Notes: generated by a model from the sequence alone, not told the origin. 64,000 nt of DNA from SIG205 sp045545595 (GCA_045545595.1 JAZQBG010000023.1:1-64000); one strand, 5' to 3'; positions 15,041 through 24,293 are shown, counted from the first letter of the stretch. Numbers and translations: made by a program.

Positions 15041-15922
15041 ATGTATTTACATGATTTCTTAGACTCGTTGATTATAGAGAAAAAACTTAGTGATAATACT
15101 AAAAAATCATATGAAAATGATTTAAAAAAGTATATTTCATTTTTAAAGAAAAGAAATATAACTAAAATAGAAAAAATAGAAGAAGTTGATATTGAAAAAT
15201 ATATTGAATATTTAAAAAAAGAAAAAATGTCACCTAAAACTATCGCACATAATATAACTTGCATAAAAGAATACCATAAGTATTTAATAAAAGCAGGTCT
15301 TTTAAAAAAAGATAGTAGCGAAAATATACTTAGTCCTAAACAAAGAAAGACTTTACCTAAGGTATTATCTATTGAAGAAATAGATAAACTTTTAAATATA
15401 CAATTAATCACACCTTTTGATTATAGAAATAAGGCAATGTTAGAATTAATGTATGCTTCAGGACTTAGAGTTAGTGAATTAGTTAACTTAGAAATTAATG
15501 ATATAAATATCAATAATGGAACAGTTAGATGTATTGGTAAAGGAAATAAAGAAAGAATTATCCCTTTAGGTGATGTTGCACTAAAATATATTGAAATATA
15601 TCTAAATCAATATAGAAGCAGTATGCTTAAAGGTTATTATTGTGATAAGTTGTTTTTAAATAATCACGGAAAAGTTATGACTAGACAAGGCTTTTTTAAG
15701 ATAATTAAAAGACTAGCAAAAGATAAAGATATTAAGACTGACTTTTCACCACATACACTTAGGCATTCATTTGCCACACATCTATTAGAATATGGTGCAG
15801 ATCTAAGAAGTATACAGGAATTATTAGGACATCAAGATATATCTACTACACAGGTATATACTCATATATCAAATAGTAAAATAAGAAGTGAATATGATGA
15901 ATATCATCCTAGAAGTAAATAG
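15041..15922 (+). CDS. xerD: tyrosine recombinase XerC/XerD type
   Basis: Site-specific recombinase with the size of chromosomal XerD (293 residues), which resolves chromosome dimers at dif with FtsK. An N-terminal SAM-like core-binding domain (LSDNTKKSYENDLKKYISFL) is followed by a catalytic domain with all residues: Arg in MYASGLRVSELVNL (about 141), Lys in CIGKGNKERIIPL, HTLRHSFATHLLE (His and Arg), LLGHQDISTTQVYTHIS (His and nucleophile Tyr). The ATG at 15041 has GGTGAT 4 bases upstream; longer in-frame starts lack one. XerC and XerD cannot be told apart from sequence alone here, and integrase of an element is less likely given length and housekeeping neighbours. Confidence 0.85.
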   Translation: MYLHDFLDSLIIEKKLSDNTKKSYENDLKKYISFLKKRNITKIEKIEEVDIEKYIEYLKKEKMSPKTIAHNITCIKEYHKYLIKAGLLKKDSSENILSPKQRKTLPKVLSIEEIDKLLNIQLITPFDYRNKAMLELMYASGLRVSELVNLEINDININNGTVRCIGKGNKERIIPLGDVALKYIEIYLNQYRSSMLKGYYCDKLFLNNHGKVMTRQGFFKIIKRLAKDKDIKTDFSPHTLRHSFATHLLEYGADLRSIQELLGHQDISTTQVYTHISNSKIRSEYDEYHPRSK

Positions 15923-15995
15923 AAAGTGAGTTTTTATGAATTTAACACAAAACATTAAAAGGAGTGAGTCTGTAAGGAAAAATGTGTATATAGAA

Positions 15996-16044
15996 AACCT
16001 TTCTATGGTAATATAGAGATATAAACCATAGAAAGGATTTTTTT
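15996..16044 (+). promoter_or_regulatory. hairpin covering the transposase-fusion ribosome binding site
   Basis: CCTTTCTATGG and CCATAGAAAGG make an 11-bp stem followed by ATTTTTTT. The 3' arm contains the AAAGGA binding site of the next ORF, so the structure would terminate or block translation of readthrough transcripts, as is usual at the left end of insertion sequences. A possible IS256-like terminal sequence (GTCTGTAAGGAAAAATGTGT) lies just upstream at 15968-15987. Confidence 0.5.
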
Positions 16045-16045
16045 A

Positions 16046-16960
16046 ATGAAAGAAAGTAAAAATAAAGAAATAATAAAATATTTGTTAGAAAATTACGATA
16101 TACAAAACGCAAACGATATTGCTGATGCACTAAAAGACATGTTTAAAGATACAATCCAAACGATGATGAATGCTGAATTTGATACAACAATGGGATATGA
16201 AAAAAATGATAAAATCATAGAAAAGAATAATTATAGAAATGGTTATTCAAGTAAGAATGTAAAAAGTAAATTTGGAGAATTTGAATTAACGGTTTCAAGG
16301 GATAGGAATTCAGAATTTGATCCACAGATAGTTCCAAAGAACAAAAGAGATATATCAGGAATAGAAGAAAAAGTAATAAATCTGTATGCAAAAGGATTAT
16401 CAACAAGGGATATAAGCGATTCAATAGAAGATATATATGGAGTACAACTATCAGCTACTATGATAAGTAACATTACTGATGCTGTATTAGATGAAATAGA
16501 TAAGTATGACTTTACAGAAGAAGAAAAGAACATGTTAAGATTTATCAAAAGTAAAAATGAAGAGGAGTTGATTGATATGGCAGAGAAGAGTATGACATTA
16601 AATGAAGCTATGGAACAACTACGAATAATCAATGCAGATGAAAAATTAAGACAAATGTTATTTTATGCAGAAGTACAAAGATTAGATGAAAATACTAGAA
16701 AGAAGTATGAAAAAGAAAGAGAAGAAAATATTAAAAGGTTAGAGAACGACACTAAGAGATTAGAGGATGATACTAGAAGACTAGAAAATAACAATAAGAA
16801 ATTAGAAAATGACATTGAATGTTTGAAAAAGGATAATAAAGATCAAGATTCTAAAATTAAAACACTAATAAATGCATTACATCTAAATAATAGTATTGAA
16901 GAGATATCTAAGATTACTAACTTAGATATTGATTATATAAAAGAAGTTTTAAATAAGTAA
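16046..16960 (+). pseudogene. chimeric ORF: IS256-type transposase N-terminus fused to Rpn-nuclease-type C-terminus
   Basis: The first ~150 residues are the N-terminal domain of an IS256-family (mutator-type) transposase: MMNAEFDTTMGYEK, NYRNGYSSKNVKSKFGEFELTVSRDRNSEFDPQIVPK, GLSTRDISDSIEDIYGVQLSATMISNITDAV. It stops where the DDE catalytic core should begin. From about residue 150 the sequence changes to FTEEEKNMLRFIKSKNEEELIDMAEKSMTLNEAMEQLRIINADEKLRQM and a long charged coiled coil, as in the C-terminus of PD-(D/E)XK Rpn-family proteins such as the one at 54812-55729, though their nuclease core is also missing. The frame is open throughout. It is either a decayed junction of two mobile genes or a new fusion; transposition activity is excluded. 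Confidence 0.75.
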
Positions 16961-17012
16961 ATTTAACCAACAAAGCTATATTACATATACTAATATGGGA
17001 GTTGGTTTTTTT

Positions 17013-18014
17013 ATGGAAAAGAAAGTTATATTAATTTTTGGTGGTAAAAGTTATGAACATGAGGTTTCAATTAAATCAGCTAAAAGTATTTTAAAATATA
17101 TTAATAAAGATAAATATGATATAAAACTTATATATATTACTAAGAATGGTGAATGGGATTTATGTAATGATATAAATAATCTCGATGATTTAATTCCTAT
17201 TACAGATAAGAAGATATTTGATGATTGTTACTGCATATTCCCTGTTTTACATGGTAATTATGGAGAAGATGGAAGATTACAAGGTTATTTAGATATAATT
17301 AATGTACCATATGTGGGATGTAATCTAATCAGTAGTGCATTATGTATGGATAAGGCATTTACTAAGATAGTATTAGATAGTGTTGGTATTAAACAGGCTA
17401 AATATATTATCGTAAATAAAAATAATTATGATATAGATAATATTAAGATTTTAATTAAAGAAAAGATAAAATATCCATGCTTTATAAAACCTGCTAACGC
17501 AGGGAGTAGTGTAGGTATTAGCAAGATCTACCATGAACACGAATTAATTGGTAGTATAAATAATGGATTTAAATATGATAATAAGCTAGTTATAGAAGAA
17601 TGTATATATGGTAGAGAATTAGAGGTTGGAATTTTAGGAAATGATGATATAATAGTAAGTAACGTGGGAGAAATATTACCTGGTGATGATTTCTACAGTT
17701 ATGATGCTAAATATAACTCTAAGGACTCTATTGTTAAAGTCCCTACAGAATTAAATAGTGAAATTAAAAAAGAAATACAAGAGATTGCTAAAAAGGCATA
17801 TAAAACATTAGAGTGTAGTGGTTTATCAAGAATTGATTTCTTTTTAAAAAATGAAACTAATGAAATATATTTAAATGAGATTAATACTTTACCTGGGTTT
17901 ACTAATATTAGTATGTATCCTTTATTATTTGAAGATATTGGTATTAAATATGATGTATTAATCGATAAATTATTAGATTTAGGTAGGCTAAATTTTGAGA
18001 AGAAGGTGATTTAA
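17013..18014 (+). CDS. ddl: D-alanine--D-alanine ligase (copy 1)
   Basis: ATP-grasp enzyme making D-Ala-D-Ala for peptidoglycan. Motifs: LIFGGKSYEHEVS, FPVLHGNYGEDGRLQGYLD, FIKPANAGSSVGIS (ATP site), VIEECIYGRELEVGIL, FYSYDAKY (the Tyr of the omega loop, as in D-Ala-D-Ala ligases and unlike VanA) and LNEINTLPGFTNISMYP. 333 residues from the ATG at 17013, which has GGGAGTTGG upstream. Its stop overlaps the start of murF (TAATG). A second, different ddl lies at 55888-57087. Confidence 0.9.
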   Translation: MEKKVILIFGGKSYEHEVSIKSAKSILKYINKDKYDIKLIYITKNGEWDLCNDINNLDDLIPITDKKIFDDCYCIFPVLHGNYGEDGRLQGYLDIINVPYVGCNLISSALCMDKAFTKIVLDSVGIKQAKYIIVNKNNYDIDNIKILIKEKIKYPCFIKPANAGSSVGISKIYHEHELIGSINNGFKYDNKLVIEECIYGRELEVGILGNDDIIVSNVGEILPGDDFYSYDAKYNSKDSIVKVPTELNSEIKKEIQEIAKKAYKTLECSGLSRIDFFLKNETNEIYLNEINTLPGFTNISMYPLLFEDIGIKYDVLIDKLLDLGRLNFEKKVI

Positions 18015-19357
18015 TGTTTAATATTGAAGAAATAAATGGCGCAGTTAGAGGAAAAATTATACATAATAATCATAAAGAAATAGATAATGTTTCAATTAAT
18101 AGTAATGATATTAAAAATAATACTCTTTTTATCCCTATTTTAGGCGAAAAACATAATGGACATGATTTTGTTTGTAATGTAATAAAAAGTGGCTGTAATG
18201 CAGTTCTAATTAACTCAAAATACACTGATAAAGATAACATTATAGAAAAATGCAAGAATAGTGATGTTAGTGTTATAGAAGTTAATGATACTTTAAAAGC
18301 ATTACAAGATTTAGCACACTACAATAGAATCAAAAACAAAGATACTAAAGTTATTGCAATAACTGGTAGTAATGGTAAAACTAGTACTAAAGATTTAATA
18401 TACGATGTATTGAAATACGATTATAATGTCCTTAAAACTGAAGGTAATTTAAATAATCATATTGGATTACCGTTAACACTATTAAAACTTAATAATCATG
18501 ATATATGTATCCTAGAAATGGGTATGAATCACTTTGGAGAAATAGAAACATTAAGTAATATAGCAGAACCTGATGTAGCGATAATAACTAATATAGGTAC
18601 CGCGCACATTGGTATACTTGGTTCTAAGGATAATATATTAAAAGCTAAGATGGAAATAACAGTTGGATTAAAAGAAAACGGATTATTATTTATTAATAGT
18701 GAAGATGAATATTTAAATAGAGTAGGGTTAAATAGTCATTACACTACTTGTAGATATGGATTTAATGACTCTATTAAAAATTTAAATTTAAGTAAAGTAG
18801 GGGAGTTCCCTATCAATGTAGTATTAGCATACGAAATTAGTAAAGTTTTTAACATAAAACTTAATAAATTTAAAAAATATCTTAAATTACATAAAACTCC
18901 TAAAATGCGTATGGAGAAAACAAAAATTAAAAATAATATAATTATTAATGATAGTTATAATGCTAATTATGATTCTATGAAATTTGGAATTGAAAATATT
19001 ATTAAAAATTATGGTAATAAAAATTACCAACTACTACTCTATCTTGGCGACATGTTGGAACTAGGGGAGTGGTCTAGTTATTACCATAGAGAAATCGGTA
19101 AATTAATTAATAATAGTAATATTGATGTATTATATGTCTCAGGAAATGATATTAAATATATTTTAGATGAAGTAAGTAATGATAATATAATTAAAAAAGA
19201 ATTTAAATTGAGTAATGATAATTCTAATATAATATGTGATATAATTAATGAGATTAAATTAAATAAAAAGAATGTAATATATTTTAAAGCATCTAGAGGT
19301 ATAGGTTTAGATAAAATAGTTGATGAGTTATTAATTAGACTTACAAATGAGTTATAA
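18014..19357 (+). CDS. murF: UDP-MurNAc-tripeptide--D-Ala-D-Ala ligase MurF (copy 1)
   Basis: Adds D-Ala-D-Ala to UDP-MurNAc-tripeptide in the cytosol. All three Mur-ligase domains are present: the N-terminal substrate domain (VSINSNDIKNNTLFIPILGEKHNGHDFV), the ATP-binding domain (ITGSNGKTSTKDLIYDVL, LKTEGNLNNHIGLPLTLL, EMGMNHFGEIETLS) and the C-terminal domain (INDSYNANYDSMKFGIE, LGDMLELG). Length of 447 residues is standard. Co-translated with ddl, so this pair is the textbook ddl-murF module; a terminator follows. Confidence 0.93.
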   Translation: MFNIEEINGAVRGKIIHNNHKEIDNVSINSNDIKNNTLFIPILGEKHNGHDFVCNVIKSGCNAVLINSKYTDKDNIIEKCKNSDVSVIEVNDTLKALQDLAHYNRIKNKDTKVIAITGSNGKTSTKDLIYDVLKYDYNVLKTEGNLNNHIGLPLTLLKLNNHDICILEMGMNHFGEIETLSNIAEPDVAIITNIGTAHIGILGSKDNILKAKMEITVGLKENGLLFINSEDEYLNRVGLNSHYTTCRYGFNDSIKNLNLSKVGEFPINVVLAYEISKVFNIKLNKFKKYLKLHKTPKMRMEKTKIKNNIIINDSYNANYDSMKFGIENIIKNYGNKNYQLLLYLGDMLELGEWSSYYHREIGKLINNSNIDVLYVSGNDIKYILDEVSNDNIIKKEFKLSNDNSNIICDIINEIKLNKKNVIYFKASRGIGLDKIVDELLIRLTNEL

Positions 19358-19775
19358 ATAGAAGTTAACATAACATGTATTATAGGAAGTAACATATTAA
19401 TATAAAATAAGTGAATAGTTGTTCAACTTAATTAAATATTAAGTTAGCAACTATTTTTATTTATTTTTTATTTAATATATTTTTATTGTTATATATTTTT
19501 GATATTAATATTTAAATTACATATTCTTATTCTACTTATATATAATAAACTAAAAATATATCCTATTTGGTTAATTCTAAAAAAATTAACTATCATATAT
19601 ATAACTTATCATCTAATTTAAAAATATTTTAATTTTGATTACAGTATATATGATTATTCCTACCTCCCCTATTTTAGAATTATATTTAAGAATAGGGGAA
19701 GTGTACCAATAAAATAACTTGTAAATTTAACGATTTAATAATATACTAGTAATTACATGGAAAGGATATATTATT
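19358..19775. other. 418-bp intergenic region after murF
   Basis: Very AT-rich. It holds the murF terminator (19414-19469) and a second inverted repeat, TCCCCTATT at 19665-19673 and AATAGGGGA at 19691-19699, with no T run on either strand, whose role I cannot name. No ORF with a ribosome binding site is seen. GGAAAGGAT before 19776 belongs to the next gene. Confidence 0.6.
19414..19469 (+). terminator. terminator of the ddl-murF operon
   Basis: AATAGTTGTTCAACTTAAT and ATTAAGTTAGCAACTATT form a long stem, followed by TTTATTTATTTTTT. Confidence 0.85.
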
Positions 19776-20231
19776 ATGGTAAAAAAAATAATTGAATTCA
19801 TTTTAAGTTTATTTGGAATAAGTTTATTACATGAAGAAAGAGCTAAAGAAGCAACCATATACGAAATTAAACCATTTATGAGCCAATATGAAAGAAAGTT
19901 TTATAATATTCTTAAAACACTAGAAAACGAGCATACAATAATACCTCAATTGAATCTAGCAAGTATAATAAAGAAGAAAAATAATAATAGATATTATACT
20001 GAATTATTTAGAAATATAGATTTTGCTATATTTGATAAAGATATGAATAAATTATTATTGTTAATCGAAATTAATGATAGTACTCATAAAAAATATAAAA
20101 GAAAAGATAGAGATTTAAAAGTTAAAAAAATTTGTAATGACGTAAACATTAAATTATTGACATTCTATACAAACTATCCTAATGAAAAAGACTATGTATT
20201 AAATAGAATTAAAAAAGTATTACAACACTAA
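19776..20231 (+). CDS. DUF2726 protein, PD-(D/E)XK-like
   Basis: A 151-residue protein matching the DUF2726 pattern: SQYERKFYNILKTLENEHTIIPQLNLASII, then FRNIDFAIFDKDMNKLLLLIEINDSTHKKYKRKDRDLKVKKICNDVNIKLLTF. The Asp of NIDFAIFD and the E-I-N of LLIEIND resemble a very-short-patch-repair or restriction-endonuclease core. An N-terminal hydrophobic start (IIEFILSLFGISLL) may anchor it to the membrane. Function of the family is not established. Stands alone between two terminators. Confidence 0.75.
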   Translation: MVKKIIEFILSLFGISLLHEERAKEATIYEIKPFMSQYERKFYNILKTLENEHTIIPQLNLASIIKKKNNNRYYTELFRNIDFAIFDKDMNKLLLLIEINDSTHKKYKRKDRDLKVKKICNDVNIKLLTFYTNYPNEKDYVLNRIKKVLQH

Positions 20232-20273
20232 AAAGCACTCTCTCCCCTATTTTCAAGGAAAGAGAGTGCTTTT
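20231..20273. terminator. bidirectional terminator
   Basis: AAAAGCACTCTCT and AGAGAGTGCTTTT form a 13-bp stem between the convergent ends of the DUF2726 gene and the HTH gene. Confidence 0.8.
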
Positions 20274-20284
20274 GTATATTTTAA

Positions 20285-20321
20285 ATTATAAAAGACAAAC
20301 ATTTTAACCTATGTTTGTCTT
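20285..20321 (-). terminator. terminator of the HTH gene
   Basis: On the - strand AAGACAAACAT and ATGTTTGTCTT form an 11-bp stem with TTTTATAATTT after it. Confidence 0.75.
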
Positions 20322-20339
20322 ATCAATAATATATTATTT

Positions 20340-21110
20340 TTATACAACTGAACGAGATTGGATTTCAGCTATTTTTTCTAATACTTCAGCGGCATTAGTT
20401 TCATTTATTTCAGTATAACCAAGTTCTCTAAGTGCTTGAACTTTAGCAGTATTTAATTGTTGAGTTCTACTTAATTTTTCTTCATTTTTTTGTTCTATTT
20501 CTGCTTCCCATCTTCTGTGAGACTCAGCTATCTTACTTCTTGATGCTCCCCCATTGTTATATAGAGTCATTGCAGAGTACATTATACTTTCAAATAAAAA
20601 TTGTTGATCTTCATTAAAAACAAATTTATTCGGGTCAGTAAATCCAGTAGATTTAGAAACATAACCAAGAATATATTTTAATTCTTTTACATTATCAATT
20701 GATTGTAAAAAATGATGTAAATATTTAAATATATTAGAAGAAATGTCCGTTTTATCTTCAATTAACTTTTCTTTAATATATGTAAATATATTGTTAAGTG
20801 TTTCAGCATCATCTTTTGACAAACCTTTTAAATCAACTGTAGCCTCATCATTCGCAACCTTTTTAACGCCTTGATTTAATCTTGACTCAACATTCATCGA
20901 ATAATCAGAATCAACTTTAATTTTTTTAATATCATCAAGAGATTCTATATCTAATAAATTAAATAATTTCATTTTTTTATCATTAGGCATCTTTTCTAAG
21001 TTTTCGCTATCTAAGTAGTTATAAACCATTTGTCTAGATACACCTAAATATTTTGCTAATCTTACCTTTGATATTTCTAACTCTTGTAATAAATCATTTA
21101 ATTTGTCCAT
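20340..21110 (-). CDS. HTH DNA-binding protein with unknown C-terminal domain
   Basis: A 256-residue protein. Residues 1-60 form a phage-repressor-like helix-turn-helix (LLQELEISKVRLAKYLGVSRQMVYNYLDSENLEKMPNDKKMKLFNLL). The rest is mainly helical, with a charged C-terminus (HRRWEAEIEQKNEEKLSRTQQ, then KVQALRELGYTEINETNAAEVLEKIAEIQ). The start at 21110 has GGAGG 7 bases upstream and follows a near-consensus promoter closely. I do not recognise the C-terminal domain. It may be a chromosomal regulator derived from a phage-like repressor; no target is evident. Confidence 0.7.
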   Translation of the reverse strand: MDKLNDLLQELEISKVRLAKYLGVSRQMVYNYLDSENLEKMPNDKKMKLFNLLDIESLDDIKKIKVDSDYSMNVESRLNQGVKKVANDEATVDLKGLSKDDAETLNNIFTYIKEKLIEDKTDISSNIFKYLHHFLQSIDNVKELKYILGYVSKSTGFTDPNKFVFNEDQQFLFESIMYSAMTLYNNGGASRSKIAESHRRWEAEIEQKNEEKLSRTQQLNTAKVQALRELGYTEINETNAAEVLEKIAEIQSRSVV

Positions 21111-21139
21111 GGTAAAAACCTCCGTATCCTTATATATTA

Positions 21140-21167
21140 ATTTTACCACTATATAAAATATTGTCAA
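21140..21167 (-). promoter_or_regulatory. promoter of the HTH gene
   Basis: TTGACA, 16-bp spacer, TAAAAT on the - strand. Confidence 0.7.
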
Positions 21168-21202
21168 GTACCATATATTTACATTTACTTTACTCTACTC
21201 TA

Positions 21203-22312
21203 TTATATATACCACAATTTTTCGTTGTCTTTTCTAATTTCTTTTATAATTCCACCACCAAGACATTCTTCACCAAAGTATAATACACATGCTTGTCCTG
21301 GAGTAACTGCTCTTACTTTAGATGGATATTTAACTCTAATGTGAGTTTCATCAATATATTCAATTACAACTGGAATATCTTTTTGTCTATATCTAAATTT
21401 AGCTGTACAAAATGTTGGCCTTTGATCACTGATAAAATTCATATCTTCAACTATACATTCATCAGAGTATAGGTATTCACTGTCATCACCAAATGCAACA
21501 TATAATATATTTTCTTCTAGATTTTTACCAACAACAAACAGTTTTTCTTTGTTCCCAGAAATTCCAACACCTTTACGTTGTCCTAAAGTGTAATACATAA
21601 GTCCAACATGTTCTCCAATTTCTTCATTTGTTTCAATGTTTACAATTTTGCCTTTTTGATTAGGTAAATAGTTTTTAAGGAAGTTGTTAAAGTTTCTTTC
21701 ACCAATAAAACAAATCCCAGTAGAATCTTTTTTATCAGCAGTAATAAGATCATACTCAGTAGCTAATTCTCTAACTTCACTTTTAACTAAATCACCAACT
21801 GGAAACAACACGTTTTCAAGTTGTTTATTACTTAATTGACACAGGAAGTATGTTTGATCTTTATTATTGTCTATTCCGCGTAATAAACGTCCATTTTTAA
21901 GTCTAGCATAGTGACCTGTTGCAATATAATCTGCACCTAATCTTTTTGCCTCTTTAATAAATAAATCAAACTTAATAAACTTATTGCACATTATGTCGGG
22001 ATTAGGAGTTCTACCTCTTTTTAATTCGTCTAAAAAGTAAGTAAAGACATGATCCCAATATTCCTTTACAAAGTCAACTCTATGAAGTGGTATGTCAAGT
22101 TTTTCACATACCTTTAAAGCATCGTTATAATCTTGTTCTTGAGGACAAATATTATTATTTAAATCAGGATTACCTAATATATCATTATTAACCATACTAT
22201 CCCAATTTCTCATAAATAGTCCTTCTACTTCATATCCTTGTTTTTTTAATAAAATGGCAGCAACAGAAGAGTCTACTCCCCCACTCATACCAACTATAAC
22301 TTTTTTACTCAT
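21203..22312 (-). CDS. mnmA: tRNA-specific 2-thiouridylase MnmA
   Basis: Thiolates U34 of tRNA-Lys, -Glu and -Gln. The PP-loop GMSGGVDSSVAA (residues 8-19), LKRGRTPNPDIMCNKFIKF with the first catalytic Cys, YIATGHYARL, STGICFIGERNF with the second Cys, and YYTLGQRKGVGI are all present. 369 residues is normal. The ATG at 22312 follows GGTGATTACT. A cysteine desulfurase is not in the window. Confidence 0.95.
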   Translation of the reverse strand: MSKKVIVGMSGGVDSSVAAILLKKQGYEVEGLFMRNWDSMVNNDILGNPDLNNNICPQEQDYNDALKVCEKLDIPLHRVDFVKEYWDHVFTYFLDELKRGRTPNPDIMCNKFIKFDLFIKEAKRLGADYIATGHYARLKNGRLLRGIDNNKDQTYFLCQLSNKQLENVLFPVGDLVKSEVRELATEYDLITADKKDSTGICFIGERNFNNFLKNYLPNQKGKIVNIETNEEIGEHVGLMYYTLGQRKGVGISGNKEKLFVVGKNLEENILYVAFGDDSEYLYSDECIVEDMNFISDQRPTFCTAKFRYRQKDIPVVIEYIDETHIRVKYPSKVRAVTPGQACVLYFGEECLGGGIIKEIRKDNEKLWYI

Positions 22313-22361
22313 AGTAATCACCACAAAACTATTATATATTATTTTTAATTTAAATAAAATA

Positions 22362-22385
22362 AAAAGAGTTAAAATTAACTCTTAA
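22362..22385 (-). terminator. terminator of the HEITH peptidase gene
   Basis: On the - strand AAGAGTTAA and TTAACTCTT form a stem followed by TTTATTTTATTT; it overlaps the end of the coding region. Confidence 0.7.
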
Positions 22386-23430
22386 ATTTGTCGTAATAGC
22401 TATTATATTCCTTTATCATACGTTTCATAGTTTCTCCACTTGATAATTGTTCAATATCGACATTTGATTTTTGTAATAAATCATATGGAGCATAATTATC
22501 AAGATTATTGCAAAAGTAATTGGTATAGTATTCACATTTTTCAGGATCCCTCTTATACATCTCAAAAAAATGGAAAGAAAGTAATTGACCAATTACATAT
22601 GTATAATTGTAGTAATCTTGATATCTTCTAAGTTTAAATCTATTGTTTAAATTTGCTTTCAAACTGCACAATATCTCATGATAATTTATTGTAATGTCAG
22701 TATGTCCCATATTATTGATATTTAGATGATCCATCATCTTAAATTCATGAAAAAATGGAATAACCTCTCTAAATACATTAAATGCAGTAGTGGTATTGTA
22801 TTTTCTTTCAACATAAGAATGAGTTATTTCGTGAATTATCGGAAATATTGACAAATAAGAAAATTCATCATAAGTTTCAATAATATTATAATCGTAGTTT
22901 AATGCTGGAAGACTAAATGATGCTCCGTCTAGTAATGAATTATCTATATCAATTAAATTAATTACATATATTTTTTTGCTTTTAAGTTGTGTATCAAGAT
23001 AATCACTAAAGTTCCCAAATGGAATATTAAATAATATATCATAAAAATTTTTGCGTGATATATGTGTAGCAGACAGTGATTTTAAAGTTTTTGATTTTTC
23101 AAAATGTTTAATTTGTATTTTAGAAGAATTATATATTTTTTTATTAATATTGTTGTTTTTCTTTAATTCATTAATGTTATTTCTAATAGTATTATATTCT
23201 GATGTTTTAAGTTTTATAAGACTACTTGAATTTCTCTTTATGATATCGTTATAGTTATAGTTTCTGTCAGCAATTAATAAATATTCATTTAATATCGCAT
23301 TAATTGATAAAATACTATCCATTATTTTTATTTTCTGTTCCTCTGACTCCTCAATAGCGATTTGTTCTTTTAATTTATATAAATCTTTTAATAGCCGTTT
23401 TCTAAAATCATTATAATTAATTTCTAACAT
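22375..23430 (-). CDS. putative zinc metallopeptidase (HEITH)
   Basis: A 351-residue soluble protein with a zinc-peptidase motif HEITHSYVERKY in the C-terminal half (HExxH), followed about 20 residues later by FREVIPFFHEFKMM, whose Glu could be the third ligand as in gluzincins of the M3/M32 type. The N-terminal 130 residues are helical and charged. No signal peptide. The ATG at 23430 follows GGTGATATTG. I cannot name the family beyond the motif. It lies between mnmA and spoIIM on the same strand, with spoIIM upstream by 47 bases, and so may share its transcript. Confidence 0.6.
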   Translation of the reverse strand: MLEINYNDFRKRLLKDLYKLKEQIAIEESEEQKIKIMDSILSINAILNEYLLIADRNYNYNDIIKRNSSSLIKLKTSEYNTIRNNINELKKNNNINKKIYNSSKIQIKHFEKSKTLKSLSATHISRKNFYDILFNIPFGNFSDYLDTQLKSKKIYVINLIDIDNSLLDGASFSLPALNYDYNIIETYDEFSYLSIFPIIHEITHSYVERKYNTTTAFNVFREVIPFFHEFKMMDHLNINNMGHTDITINYHEILCSLKANLNNRFKLRRYQDYYNYTYVIGQLLSFHFFEMYKRDPEKCEYYTNYFCNNLDNYAPYDLLQKSNVDIEQLSSGETMKRMIKEYNSYYDKFKS

Positions 23431-23477
23431 CAATATCACCAATGAATTATTATAATTCCTAAAAATCAAAAATCAAG

Positions 23478-24107
23478 TTATTTTATTAAAAATGCTAACA
23501 ATTTTATAAAATTAGGACAAAGAAATGTTTCAAGCATAGTTGATATTATTGATAAAATTACACATATTATTAATACTGCAAAATATTTTTTCATAATTAG
23601 TTTAAAATTTATTTGTTTTTTACTTAAAATTAGTTTAATAAGTGAAATGGACACTTTTAATGCATATAAACCAATGAAACTTATAACTAATAAATTTAAT
23701 ATTTGATGAGGAAAAATATATGCCAGTGAAATCAATGTTCCGCTTAATTTGTATTTAAATATTATAGATACAATTGAAAATCCTAATATAAAACTTTTTA
23801 TAAAAATCAAAAATATAATTATTGGTATCCCTATTACAGAAATTCCAAGTAACCAAACAAATATAATATATATTAAATTAGTGGTTAAACTTGTCCTAAG
23901 AGTATATATTATATCTACGTTGTTATTCTTAATTTGGAGAAAAAAATTTGAGATTGTCTCCCCTACTAATTTTTTATCTTCACTACTCAATATTGTTATA
24001 AATAATGAACCAGTTATAAATCCTACTATCAAAAGTATTGAGACAAATACATATAATTTTTTATTTCTTTTAAATTCCGCATTAATTAATTTGAATATTT
24101 TCTTCAT
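23478..24107 (-). CDS. spoIIM: stage II sporulation protein M family
   Basis: A 209-residue membrane protein with five or six hydrophobic segments in the SpoIIM arrangement: N-terminal segment after a basic start (YVFVSILLIVGFITGSLF), an extracytoplasmic loop (SSEDKKLVGETISNFFLQIKNN), then TLRTSLTTNLIYIIFVWLLGISVIGIPIIIFLIFIKSFILGFSI, which is the conserved core, and PHQILNLLVISFIGLYAL. SpoIIM scaffolds SpoIID and SpoIIP during engulfment; spoIIP is present in this window. ATG at 24107 with GGGTGA upstream. Confidence 0.82.
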   Translation of the reverse strand: MKKIFKLINAEFKRNKKLYVFVSILLIVGFITGSLFITILSSEDKKLVGETISNFFLQIKNNNVDIIYTLRTSLTTNLIYIIFVWLLGISVIGIPIIIFLIFIKSFILGFSIVSIIFKYKLSGTLISLAYIFPHQILNLLVISFIGLYALKVSISLIKLILSKKQINFKLIMKKYFAVLIICVILSIISTMLETFLCPNFIKLLAFLIK

Positions 24108-24199
24108 ATAGTTCACCCAGTTAAGTATATTAATTATTAAAAAAAATATTCCTTGATTTTATCATGATTTTTTTATATAATTTTATTGAGGTGTTTATA

Positions 24200-24286
24200 A
24201 TGAGTAGAAAAGCTAGAAAAGGTGTTGCATTAGTTTTAGTTATCGCAATGGTACTAACATTTATTGCAGGATTAATATTTATTTAA
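24200..24286 (+). CDS. 28-aa single-pass membrane peptide, Prli42-like
   Basis: Reads MSRKARKGVALVLVIAMVL and continues as a hydrophobic helix ending AGLIFI. GAGGTG lies 8 bases before the ATG and a terminator follows directly, so it is a real monocistronic gene. Size and basic-then-hydrophobic layout resemble Prli42 (DUF4044 group), a membrane peptide tied to the stressosome in Listeria, but the match is loose. It shares no motif with the MKKKD peptides and has no antisense partner. Confidence 0.6.
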   Translation: MSRKARKGVALVLVIAMVLTFIAGLIFI

Positions 24287-24293
24287 AAAATTG

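Noticed and set aside
15041..15922. Element integrase serving the nearby cassettes
   Set aside because: Length and motifs match chromosomal XerD, it is not inside either repeat unit, and no att-like sites are seen beside it.
17013..18014. VanA/VanC-type resistance ligase
   Set aside because: The omega-loop FYSYDAKY keeps the Tyr typical of D-Ala-D-Ala ligases, and there are no vanH/vanX/vanT neighbours.
19665..19699. Riboswitch or terminator at the TCCCCTATT inverted repeat
   Set aside because: No T run, no further conserved structure and no known aptamer motif; reported only as an unexplained inverted repeat.
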